Shown here: positions 24,883 to 32,525 of the stretch, in pieces
How positions within the stretch are numbered: the first letter of the stretch is position 1
Layout of the letters: every line of letters starts with the position of its first letter
From: Tsukamurella tyrosinosolvens
GTDB lineage: Bacteria; Actinomycetota; Actinomycetes; Mycobacteriales; Mycobacteriaceae
Direction of reading: 5' to 3'
Assembly (NCBI RefSeq): GCF_900104775.1
Contig: NZ_FNSA01000003.1
Coordinates: forward strand, 2,790,001-2,854,000
Length of the DNA: 64,000 bases
The notes under the pieces: model-generated
Databases searched by the model: none
What the model was told of the DNA's origin: nothing
The model's input: only the letters and a program-made list of their open reading frames with translations
Position numbers and translations under genes: made by a program

Positions 24883-25353
24883 CTAGTTCGGGTCCGGGCC
24901 GGGGTTCGCCGCCGGCGCCGTCCGTGGGGCTCGATCGGCGGTGTCGGGGCGGTCGGGTCCGGGCGCTGAAGGCGCCCCCTGCGCTCCAGGACCGGGCGGC
25001 GGCGCTCCTGGGCCTGAGCTCGCCGCCGGCCGCGGCTTCGGCGGCGTTGAGTTCTTCAGCACCCCGGGGGTCCACGGGTTCGTGCGGAGCGCCCCGTAGA
25101 GCGCGGCGACAAGGAGTGCGTTCGCGACGATCAGCGCGAGATTCTGCAGCGAGAGCCACACCGGCGGGTTCGTCAGCGGCAGCATCACGATGCGCCCCGA
25201 GAAGGTGTTCGTCTCGTACCGCGGCGTGACGAAGCCTGCCAGTGTCAGCCAGGACGCGCCGCCGGGGACAGCGCTCGCCACGACCAGCACGACGAGAAGC
25301 TGAGCCGCGGCGCAGACCGCTGCTGTTCTCGCGAGGATCTTCGGCGTGTTCAT
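24883..25353 (-). CDS. Two-helix membrane protein with Pro-rich tail
   Basis: 156 residues from ATG 25353. There are two hydrophobic helices (about 5-29 and 66-86) with a short loop between them, then a Pro/Ala/Gly/Asp tail. Its size and form recall TrbC/VirB2-like or PrgI-like two-helix conjugation proteins, but no signature is present. The divergent gene at 25424 starts 70 bp away. Confidence 0.7.
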   Translation of the reverse strand: MNTPKILARTAAVCAAAQLLVVLVVASAVPGGASWLTLAGFVTPRYETNTFSGRIVMLPLTNPPVWLSLQNLALIVANALLVAALYGALRTNPWTPGVLKNSTPPKPRPAASSGPGAPPPGPGAQGAPSAPGPDRPDTADRAPRTAPAANPGPDPN

Positions 25354-25410
25354 GCCGGCGGACGTTATCTGCGAACGCGCCGCGTGCGGTTGCGGGGCGC
25401 GGCGCCCGGT

Positions 25411-25416
25411 TACTGT
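25411..25416 (+). promoter_or_regulatory. -10 box of a leaderless promoter
   Basis: TACTGT, 7 nt before ATG 25424, with no ribosome site between. Confidence 0.6.
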
Positions 25417-25423
25417 GCGCGCC

Positions 25424-26113
25424 ATGACGAAGCGTTCGACTCTCCTGACTGCCCTGCTGGTGGGCGCGCTCGCCGTTCCGACGGCATCCGCGTTCGCAGA
25501 CCCCACGCCGCCTCCCCCGCCCGGTCCGGCCGCGGGTGCGCCCAAGCCCGCCGCCCCCGGCGCGGAATCGCCGAACCGGCCGGGGCCCGACGTCGGCCGC
25601 CCCGTGGACCACCCGGTGGCACCCACCACCACGCCGGCGGCCGCGCCCGCCGGCGCCGCGGGGGCCAGTACCACAGCCGCCCGCCAGACGCCGGCCACCG
25701 TGACCGTGACCGCCACGGTCGCCCCGGGCCAGTGTGCGCCGGTCTCCGGCGGGCCCGCGGCCACCTCGGTCACCGATCGCGCCGGTGCGCCCGAGGCACC
25801 CGGTGCGCCGGCCCCGGTGACGGCCAAGCCCACGTCCGCCAAGCCCAAGCCCGGTAGCCGCTTCGACCCGTACACGTGCGCGCCGGTGCCCGCCCCGACC
25901 ACGACGCCCTCGGCTCCGGCCACGACGCAGCTGCCGGCCAACACCGGCGTCGAGACGGCGCCGCCGATCCCGAGCTACACGCCGACGCTCGCCCCCTACC
26001 CCGGCGGGGCCAGCTCGGGGCTCGGCACCTCGGGCTCCACCGGTTCCAGCGACGCTCCTCCGCCGCTCTCGGGACCCACCACCAGCCCGACGATCGCGCC
26101 GGCACCTCGATGA
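25424..26113 (+). CDS. Secreted Pro/Ala/Thr-rich protein
   Basis: 229 residues. Signal peptide 1-26 (TALLVGALAVPTASAFA) is followed by an almost wholly low-complexity Pro/Ala/Thr/Gly chain with only two cysteines in similar contexts (GQCAPV and YTCAPV). It probably spans or coats the cell wall. Its stop overlaps the next gene (ATGA). Confidence 0.75.
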   Translation: MTKRSTLLTALLVGALAVPTASAFADPTPPPPPGPAAGAPKPAAPGAESPNRPGPDVGRPVDHPVAPTTTPAAAPAGAAGASTTAARQTPATVTVTATVAPGQCAPVSGGPAATSVTDRAGAPEAPGAPAPVTAKPTSAKPKPGSRFDPYTCAPVPAPTTTPSAPATTQLPANTGVETAPPIPSYTPTLAPYPGGASSGLGTSGSTGSSDAPPPLSGPTTSPTIAPAPR

Positions 26114-26382
26114 GCCTGGAGTTCGCGCTCCAGGCCGCCAAGGGCCTGGAGCGCGACATGCTCGCCAACGAGTTCCTCGACGCAGAGGCGTACGGGCTGT
26201 CGATCGACAACATCGAGGACCCGCACACCGTTGTCGCCGTGCAGGACGACAGGGTCGTTCACATCGGCCTCAGCGACGGGATCCTGCGGCTGCCGCCGGA
26301 AGAGGTGGTCGACGCGATCAACACGGGGCTGTTCAAGTCCTTCGCGATGAACCAGGCGCGCAAGCACGCTCCGCCGCAGTAG
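26110..26382 (+). CDS. YbaB/EspL-like small protein
   Basis: 90 residues. The central DRVVHIGLSDGILRLPPEEV and the helix after it fit the YbaB/EbfC fold. EspL-like members accompany ESX loci and act as cytoplasmic chaperones or nucleoid-type proteins. The assignment rests on pattern only. Translationally coupled to the secreted protein upstream. Confidence 0.6.
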   Translation: MSLEFALQAAKGLERDMLANEFLDAEAYGLSIDNIEDPHTVVAVQDDRVVHIGLSDGILRLPPEEVVDAINTGLFKSFAMNQARKHAPPQ

Positions 26383-26410
26383 CCCTGCCCCGCGGGAGAG
26401 GAAGAACCGG

Positions 26411-26623
26411 ATGTCCAGCTACACCTCGCGCGCCCGTCTGATCAACCCGGGTGAGGTCGTCGCCTTCATCGACCCCGGCGTGCCCGAACCGCTCATGGGC
26501 GTTCCCGTCACGATCCGCACGGTGCGCCACGACGTGCTGCACACCCGCGTGACCACGGCGTGCGGGGCCGACTTCTCGGTTCGGTCGAGCTCCGCGGTCG
26601 ACGTCGTCGAAGCGAGCACCTGA
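26411..26623 (+). CDS. Small protein of unknown function
   Basis: 70 residues, mostly beta by pattern (GVPVTIRTVRHDVLHTRVTT). It has a good ribosome site (GGGAGAGGAAG). Its TGA overlaps the next ATG by one base (TGATG). Confidence 0.65.
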   Translation: MSSYTSRARLINPGEVVAFIDPGVPEPLMGVPVTIRTVRHDVLHTRVTTACGADFSVRSSSAVDVVEAST

Positions 26624-26781
26624 TGGTGGATTCGCCGTGGCGCAGTTGGCCGTCCGACGCAGTCGAGCGCGCCATGGACTCACTCAGTGATACGACCGAG
26701 CTGTGGCGCGACATGGCCGCCGAGCTCGACCACCGGCGGAAGGCCGAGTCGGCTCACGAGCTCACCGAGCCCTCCGTCTGA
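26623..26781 (+). CDS. Small helical protein, possibly the first half of a frameshifted gene
   Basis: 52 residues, helical (DAVERAMDSL, TTELWRDMAAEL), ending LTEPSV. Directly after its TGA the +1 frame stays open for 66 codons with protein-like sequence, so the complete product may be longer (see 26777). Confidence 0.55.
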   Translation: MVDSPWRSWPSDAVERAMDSLSDTTELWRDMAAELDHRRKAESAHELTEPSV

Positions 26782-26974
26782 GTCGGCCTACGTCGTCAAG
26801 GGCGAACGTCGGCACAAGTTCGCCTACCGGATCGCGCGGTTCCGCAAGGACCCCGACCTGGCCTTCGTCGAGGGGCTGTCCGAGCGTGAGCTCGCGGACC
26901 TGAACGGTCTCGAGCGCATCTACGACTGCGGCAAGATCCGCTGGGCCTTGGACGTGCCACCCGCCGATCAGTAG
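26777..26974 (+). CDS. +1-frame continuation with conserved domain, no start codon of its own
   Basis: About 65 residues: ESAYVVKGERRHKFAY, then FRKDPDLAF, LSERELADLNGLERIY and GKIRWALD. The only in-frame start is GTG 26687, deep inside the upstream gene, where the sequence looks like a shadow. The domain is repeated at 19674-19830, again in the +1 frame after a stop. It could be programmed frameshifting at GTC TGA G, a sequencing indel, or translational coupling from an unusual start. Its stop lies against the end of the convergent ATPase gene. Confidence 0.55.
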   Translation, partial: SESAYVVKGERRHKFAYRIARFRKDPDLAFVEGLSERELADLNGLERIYDCGKIRWALDVPPADQ

Positions 26975-28728
26975 TCCGAGATCACCTTCGCGCCATCGGT
27001 GAACGGCGCGATTCCCGCGTAGGCGCCGGCGAGTGGGTCGTTGACCGCGTTGGCCTCGATGTACTCGAACGTGGCCGGGTCCTCGAGGTCGATGGGGTCC
27101 AGGCGCTGCAGGTCCATCACGGTCATGGCGGCCAGGTTGACCCAGCCGTCCTCGCGCAGCTCGGCGTAGGAGTCCTTCCCGGCCTTCCCCCCGGACTCCA
27201 CGGGCTCCGGGTACTCGAGCTTGACCCACATCCGCGGGTAGAGCTGCGGGATCTTGTCCGACACCTCCCGCTTGAACAGCTCCCAGTTCTCGCGCACATC
27301 CGAGGGCAGCGAGTCGGAGATCGTCTCGGCCGGCGAGTAGCTCCAGTACGCCTGGTAGAGCTCGGCGCTGATCTTGCCGGACTTGTCCGTCACCGTCACG
27401 AGAGCGCGACCCGGTGTGGAGGTCGAGATCGTGCCGCCCATGCGCGTCACCTCCCCCTGAATCTGTTCCGGGAAGGCCTTGCGCACCACCATCGGCGAGG
27501 GCTTGCCCAGCGACTGCACCGTCTTGAACATGTCGAGCCAGTCGCTGGGGACGGTGTCGGCCTTCATGTCCTGAGTCGCGAGGATGACGTTCACGCGGAA
27601 CTCGCGCCCCACCTTGAGGATGTCGACGAGGTCGCGCTCGACGAGCTGGACCTCCTTCGGCGACATCGTCGCCTTCATGTTGGTGCGCACCGACGCGAAC
27701 TCATCGAGGACGAGCAGGATCGGGGTCATGGTCTCGCGCCACGAGGTGTCGCCCTTCTTCGACATCTCGGTGCCTCGACGCTGCCGCTGCTTGAGCAAGC
27801 GCCAGACCATGTGGATCACGAGGACGTGCTCCTGTAGGTTCGTCGACACCGCGCTGACATTGGGGAATCGCATGAAGGGCGAGTAGTCGGTCCCCTTCCC
27901 ATCGACGGCGAAAACACGGTACCCGAGAGCAAAATACTGCATCAGCTCTGCCCTGACCGCCACACTCTTTCCGCCGCCGGTGGCGCCAACGACCTCGCGG
28001 TGCGGCACCTCCTTCGGCTTGACGCGGATGGTGCCGTTCTCCCCCACTCCGATCGCGATCGTGATCTTCGGGAAGTTGCGGGCGGCCTCCTCACGGGAGG
28101 TGACCACCTTCCAGATCTCGGGCGTGACGAGGCTCGGGAGCCCACTGCTGCGGGACGCGTGCAGGACGTCCTGTTCGGGGTCGAAGTTCAGGCGCCAGCC
28201 GTCGCCGAAGGGGGTCTTGAGCTTCTCGTCGAAGGCGTTCTTCGTCGCCTCGGTCGCGAAGTAGCCGGGCTGCGTCGACTGGAAGGCGTACGTGAGCAAG
28301 GCGCCGGCGGCGTCATCGTCGTCCTCGTAGCTGAATTCGGAGACGATCGGGACGAGCGAGTCGGAGAGTGCGTTCACGACACGGAGAAGCCGGACCACGT
28401 TCGGGTTCGCGAAGTTGAGCTCGCGCGCGGGCACCCCCGGCTTGCTCATCTGAACCGGGGGCGGCGGCAGCACGGAGACCGGAACTCCCGCGATCATCGG
28501 CGACGTCTGCGCGGTCAAGCGCGCGTGCTCCTTCCACTGCTTGACCGCTGCGCCGCCGGCCGCCACTCCGACGGCGGCGAGACCCCATGCTCCGGCGACG
28601 CGCCAGTCGCTGAACCCCCACATCGAGACGGGCATCATCACGGCGCCCGCGGCGAAGGTTCCCAGGCACAGGGCCTGCGATTGCGGGGACGCCGAGGCGA
28701 AGCTCGAGGTGTCCCGCTCCTGACTCAC
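26968..28728 (-). CDS. FtsK/SpoIIIE-type membrane ATPase, TcpA-like coupling protein
   Basis: 586 residues, GTG start overlapping the eccE stop. Two membrane helices (about 19-39 and 44-62) are followed by one ATPase domain: Walker A GATGGGKS (248-255), FAVDGKGTDYSPF, Walker B ILLVLDEF (337-344) and ILATQDMKAD. EccC of ESX systems has three FtsK domains (or a split form) and is longer. A single domain with two N-terminal helices is the plan of TcpA/TraB-type coupling proteins, which move DNA in actinobacterial conjugation. Last gene of the ESX-like operon, so it may link DNA to that channel. No relaxase is seen in the window. Confidence 0.85.
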   Translation of the reverse strand: MSQERDTSSFASASPQSQALCLGTFAAGAVMMPVSMWGFSDWRVAGAWGLAAVGVAAGGAAVKQWKEHARLTAQTSPMIAGVPVSVLPPPPVQMSKPGVPARELNFANPNVVRLLRVVNALSDSLVPIVSEFSYEDDDDAAGALLTYAFQSTQPGYFATEATKNAFDEKLKTPFGDGWRLNFDPEQDVLHASRSSGLPSLVTPEIWKVVTSREEAARNFPKITIAIGVGENGTIRVKPKEVPHREVVGATGGGKSVAVRAELMQYFALGYRVFAVDGKGTDYSPFMRFPNVSAVSTNLQEHVLVIHMVWRLLKQRQRRGTEMSKKGDTSWRETMTPILLVLDEFASVRTNMKATMSPKEVQLVERDLVDILKVGREFRVNVILATQDMKADTVPSDWLDMFKTVQSLGKPSPMVVRKAFPEQIQGEVTRMGGTISTSTPGRALVTVTDKSGKISAELYQAYWSYSPAETISDSLPSDVRENWELFKREVSDKIPQLYPRMWVKLEYPEPVESGGKAGKDSYAELREDGWVNLAAMTVMDLQRLDPIDLEDPATFEYIEANAVNDPLAGAYAGIAPFTDGAKVISDY

Positions 28729-31019
28729 TTCGCGTCGTCCTCCCCAGGCAGGTGGTGCCGGCCGCGCGGCTCTTCGTCCTCGACGATCGCCGGGATCACC
28801 TCGGTCGGCAGGTCGTCGTCGGAGACGGCGACGGGCTCGAGCACCTCGGTGGGCAGATCGTCCGCGGGGAACCAGCGCGCGACGGGCGCTCCGGGAACTG
28901 CCTCTCCTGCCAGGTCTTCCGCGGGCAGAACCGGTGCGAGGTCAGCGGGCGACTCCGCACTCTCGTCCTCCGCGGTCCATCCCGGCGCCGCGCCCGGGAT
29001 CAGAACGGCCCCGGAGTCCTCGAACGTTGGGAGCGCGGGTTCCGCTGCGGCGTCGACGTCGACCGCGTCGCGTGCCTCGCCGAAGGCGATCGGCGAGAGC
29101 GGCGCGGCCACACCGCCAACGGGCACTTCAGACGGTCCCGACGGGGCTTCGGGCGTGATCGGCTCGGGCAGCTCGATCGGAGCCTGAGGCGGAAGCATGC
29201 TCGAGATCGGCGGGAGAACTGCCGCCTGTCCGTTCTCACGCATGTCGTCGAAGTTCGCGACCTGGCCCAGGCGCAACGCGGCGCCCTCCCGCGGCGCCGC
29301 GCTGGCGCCCGACGGGTCGATGCCGCCGAGCAGCGCGCGACGTTCCATCGGCGGCAGCTCCCAGAGCACGCGATGCTGCTCCTCGTCTGCGCGGATGGAG
29401 ATCTCCGAGACCCCGTCAGCGGTCTGCACCTCGAGCGCGTTCGACGAGCTCTGAGGTGCGGGCGCCTCGGTGACGAGAAGGACCGCCTTGCCGGCGGCTG
29501 CCGTCCGGTTCCGTTCCCACCACTGGGGCGTGCAGACGATGACGTCTGCACGGACACGGTCGAGTCCCCCGAGGGTCAGCGTGGGGATCGCGCGATGGTC
29601 TACGAGCTCCTGCCACAGCGGGTCGTCGATCATGACGGCGATCTGCAGGTCCTGCGTCGAGAGCCGGGCGACCATCTGCATTGCGAACAGCGTCGGCCCG
29701 GAGAGCCACAGGGGCTCGGCCGCCGGCGAGACGGCGACGAACAGCCGGGTCTTGTCGGCGCGCGAACCGATGAACATTCCCGCCCCGCCCGCGGCGATCC
29801 CGAACCCCAGGTGGTGGTTGTCATCGATCACGGCGCCGGTCGTCAGGAGCGGCCCCCTCTCGGACACCGGGAGCGCTCGCGCGATCCCGGCGGCCTGCTG
29901 TCCGGACGCGGAGCGCAAGCCGTAGCTCGAGGCCTTGGCGAGCGCTTCACCCGACTGCACCAGGTACGTCATCAGCGGCTGCGCGAACGCAGCACCGTCG
30001 GGCCGCGGGGTGAGGGTCAGGGTCGTGTACTGGCGGTGGGCCTGCAGGTGATTCCACGCTCCCGCGGACTCCGAAGTCCAGTGGCCGGCCGCGGGCACGT
30101 AGGTCCGAGTGTGGATGCCGGCGCTGTTGCCACACATCGCCCAGCCCGGGGCCTCGAGCGAACGGGCCAGCTGCGCCCGCACCGTCTCGTCGAAGTCGAG
30201 CACCTGCTGCGAGCTCATCAGATGGCCGCCGAACCCTTGCTCGGCGAGCGCGTTACGGACACGCTTCGCCGCCACGATCAGGGTCTGGCAGAAGCCGCTC
30301 GGCAGTGGCAGCTCGTTGGGGACCGCGCGCGCGTACGCGGCGCCGATCGCGTCGCCGTCGAGGTCGATCGTCACGGCGATCGCGGTGCTGCCGCCGAGCG
30401 GCACCGACACCGGTCCGATCATCGCGTCGAGGACGTCCGCGGCCGTGTCGGCGGATCCGCTCGTCTGCGTTCCGCCGGCCCCCTTCGCCACGCGCCGGGG
30501 CCGCGCGAACTTGTAGCCGATGTTGATCACATCGAGGCTGGAGACCGAGATCCCGTGCCGGATGAGTTGCTGGCGAAGGACGTCCGCGGAGATCTGCGGC
30601 GCCTCGCTGATGCCGGTCGGGCCCACGGTCGTGATCTGCCACGGCCGCGGCGTGATCTCCACCATGGCCGTAGCACTCACACCGTCGAAGACGATGCCCA
30701 CGTTGTCGCGTGAGACCAGCATCGCCTTCTGCGGCGCCGCCTGTCGGGAACGCCGCAGGCGAACCCACTGCGACAGCGTGCGGCCGCGCATGCGCATTCC
30801 GACCCCGGCGGTGAAGACGGCGGCTGCGCCAGCTCCGATGGCCGGGTTGAAGGGCGCCGCGGCGAAGACCGCGGCGGTGCTTCCGACGGACGCGAGCATC
30901 GCATTCGGCACATTCAGGTCGAGCAGCGAGCGCGAAGGGACGGCGAGCCGCTTGGCCGGCTGGATGGCCTGCTCGACGGCGGGGTCGATCTCGGGTGCAC
31001 GATTGCGCTTGCGGGCCAT
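28725..31019 (-). CDS. eccE: EccE, type VII secretion membrane protein, with long acidic tail
   Basis: 764 residues from ATG 31019 (AAGGAGAAGATCTG upstream, overlapping the mycP stop). Two N-terminal helices (about 40-75) are followed by the conserved EccE region starting VSRDNVGIVFDG and ATAMVEITPRPW. The protein is 250 or more residues longer than usual EccE because of a Glu/Asp/Pro-rich tail from about 560. The tail contains two copies of DDLPTEV (about 720-726 and 735-741). In ESX systems EccE sits at the periphery of the membrane complex and binds MycP. The tail and its Thr-Glu repeats are unusual and could be phosphorylated (inference; a kinase gene lies at 38703). Confidence 0.85.
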   Translation of the reverse strand: MARKRNRAPEIDPAVEQAIQPAKRLAVPSRSLLDLNVPNAMLASVGSTAAVFAAAPFNPAIGAGAAAVFTAGVGMRMRGRTLSQWVRLRRSRQAAPQKAMLVSRDNVGIVFDGVSATAMVEITPRPWQITTVGPTGISEAPQISADVLRQQLIRHGISVSSLDVINIGYKFARPRRVAKGAGGTQTSGSADTAADVLDAMIGPVSVPLGGSTAIAVTIDLDGDAIGAAYARAVPNELPLPSGFCQTLIVAAKRVRNALAEQGFGGHLMSSQQVLDFDETVRAQLARSLEAPGWAMCGNSAGIHTRTYVPAAGHWTSESAGAWNHLQAHRQYTTLTLTPRPDGAAFAQPLMTYLVQSGEALAKASSYGLRSASGQQAAGIARALPVSERGPLLTTGAVIDDNHHLGFGIAAGGAGMFIGSRADKTRLFVAVSPAAEPLWLSGPTLFAMQMVARLSTQDLQIAVMIDDPLWQELVDHRAIPTLTLGGLDRVRADVIVCTPQWWERNRTAAAGKAVLLVTEAPAPQSSSNALEVQTADGVSEISIRADEEQHRVLWELPPMERRALLGGIDPSGASAAPREGAALRLGQVANFDDMRENGQAAVLPPISSMLPPQAPIELPEPITPEAPSGPSEVPVGGVAAPLSPIAFGEARDAVDVDAAAEPALPTFEDSGAVLIPGAAPGWTAEDESAESPADLAPVLPAEDLAGEAVPGAPVARWFPADDLPTEVLEPVAVSDDDLPTEVIPAIVEDEEPRGRHHLPGEDDAK

Positions 31020-32431
31020 CAGATCTTCTCCTTCGAGGCACGGCGGCCGTTGCTCGCGAGGTGGATGAGGCCGACGACGCACGCCAGCGCGACGAGACCG
31101 CCGAGGGCGGCGAGCGCGATGTTGCGGCCCACCGTGTCCGGCGGCGGTGCGGGCGGACCGGGGATGGCTGCCACCGGCGGCACGCCGGGAGCGACCGCGT
31201 CGACGGTCACGTCGACGGGAGCGGTGAGGGCCGCCATCGGATCGACGATGCCGGAGCCGAGAAGGCTGCTCAGTGCGGTCGACGGCGTGTGCGCTGTGCG
31301 CTTGATCCGCTCGATCACCTGGTAGCTCGTCAGATTCGGGTAGCGCTCGCGGATGAGAGCCGCGAGGCCCGCGACGTACGCGGAAGCGAACGACGTGCCA
31401 GCGATCGGCTCGTCGCCGTCCTTGGCACGCTGGGCGTTGATCAGCTCACCGGTGACCTTCGAGGGGTCGAGGCTCACCACGTTGATCGCCGGTGCGGCGA
31501 CGCCGACCCACGGGCCCGACATGCTCTTGACGTACGGGTCACCCGTGAGGGTGGTTCCGCCGACGCTCAGCACGAACTGGTCGAACAGGCTGGGCAGGCT
31601 CATCGTCGAGGCGACGCCCCAGCCGCGGCGATCCGACGGGTTTCCCGGCGACGGGTCCGGGTTCTGCGCGCAGTCACCGCCAAGGTTGCCAGAGGCCGTG
31701 ACCACGACGGCGTTCTTCACCACGGCGGCGTAGTACAGGGCGCCGGCCAAGGCGTGCAGTTCGACTTGTCGAGTGGCGGGAACGCAGGCCGTGACGGAGA
31801 TGTTGATGACGGACGCGTTCAGCTTGGCGGCATGCACGATCGCGCGCGCCAGGGTGGTCAGGTTCGACGCGGACTCGGCTTCGCGCGCGTTGCCGGTCTT
31901 CGACGAGTCGATCTCGTAGGCGGCCGAGGTCTGGCGGAGCGAGACGATCGTCGAATCCGGGGCGACGCCGACGAAGCCGTCTCCCTTGGCAGGCTGCGCG
32001 GCGATGATCCCGGCGACGAGCGTCCCGTGATGGTCGCAGTCGAGCAGACCGTCGCCGCCGCCGATGTAGTCACCGCCGCCGCGCAGGCGCGGGAGGCGGT
32101 TGTTGCGGTTGACGCCGGAGTCGATGACGGCGACGGTTTGTCCCTTGCCAGTGGCCAGGCCCTGCAGCTTGGAGACGCCCCAGACGGTGTTGATCGGCGG
32201 CGCGTCGAAGGTCGAGCCGCGGAGCTGGCCGGACTGTGCGCACAGCGCCTTCTGCTTCATCGGGAACTCAGGTCCGGGCGGGGTATCCGCCGGTGCGATG
32301 TCGGTCTTCGGGTCGAAGACGTACGGGCTCAGTGCCATGGCGGACGGTGCCTGCGAGAGTCCGATCACCGCCAGGGTGACGACGACGATGGCCATGAGCC
32401 GCCGGCCGAGGTTCTTCGGGGCGTGGAGCAC
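31019..32431 (-). CDS. mycP: Mycosin, membrane-anchored subtilisin-like protease of a T7SS
   Basis: 470 residues. Signal peptide about 1-33. Subtilase domain with Asp104 (AVIDSGV), His135 (DHHGT), Asn249 (ASGN, oxyanion) and Ser347 (GTSFASAYVAG), so the triad is complete. A Pro-rich linker and a C-terminal helix (about 437-459) with a short basic tail anchor it. Mycosins stabilise the ESX membrane complex and cut some exported proteins. It overlaps eccE by one base (TGATG) and follows a 29-residue micropeptide gene. GGAAGGGAG lies before the GTG. Confidence 0.95.
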   Translation of the reverse strand: MLHAPKNLGRRLMAIVVVTLAVIGLSQAPSAMALSPYVFDPKTDIAPADTPPGPEFPMKQKALCAQSGQLRGSTFDAPPINTVWGVSKLQGLATGKGQTVAVIDSGVNRNNRLPRLRGGGDYIGGGDGLLDCDHHGTLVAGIIAAQPAKGDGFVGVAPDSTIVSLRQTSAAYEIDSSKTGNAREAESASNLTTLARAIVHAAKLNASVINISVTACVPATRQVELHALAGALYYAAVVKNAVVVTASGNLGGDCAQNPDPSPGNPSDRRGWGVASTMSLPSLFDQFVLSVGGTTLTGDPYVKSMSGPWVGVAAPAINVVSLDPSKVTGELINAQRAKDGDEPIAGTSFASAYVAGLAALIRERYPNLTSYQVIERIKRTAHTPSTALSSLLGSGIVDPMAALTAPVDVTVDAVAPGVPPVAAIPGPPAPPPDTVGRNIALAALGGLVALACVVGLIHLASNGRRASKEKI

Positions 32432-32435
32432 GGTG

Positions 32436-32525
32436 TCAGCTCCCTTCCGGGGAGACGTGGTTGGAGGCGAAGGAGGCCAGATGCAGCAGGGCCCAGGCGA
32501 TTGCGAGGGCCAGCACGGCGGTCAT
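32436..32525 (-). CDS. 29-residue membrane micropeptide between eccD and mycP
   Basis: An ATG that overlaps the eccD stop (ATGA) opens a 29-codon frame: MTAVLALAIAWALLHLASF, then a short polar end. It is one membrane helix with an outside or inside tail of nine residues. It fills the gap between eccD and mycP exactly and is too short for usual gene callers. It could be a small subunit of the membrane complex. The coupling to eccD supports translation; function unknown. Confidence 0.6.
   Translation of the reverse strand: MTAVLALAIAWALLHLASFASNHVSPEGS

Noticed and set aside
26968-28728. The FtsK-like ATPase as EccC
   Set aside because: It has one ATPase domain and lacks the extra EccC domains. 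A TcpA-like coupling protein fits better.
28752-30713. A 653-codon plus-strand frame opposite eccE
   Set aside because: Shadow of eccE, which is recognised by its conserved region.
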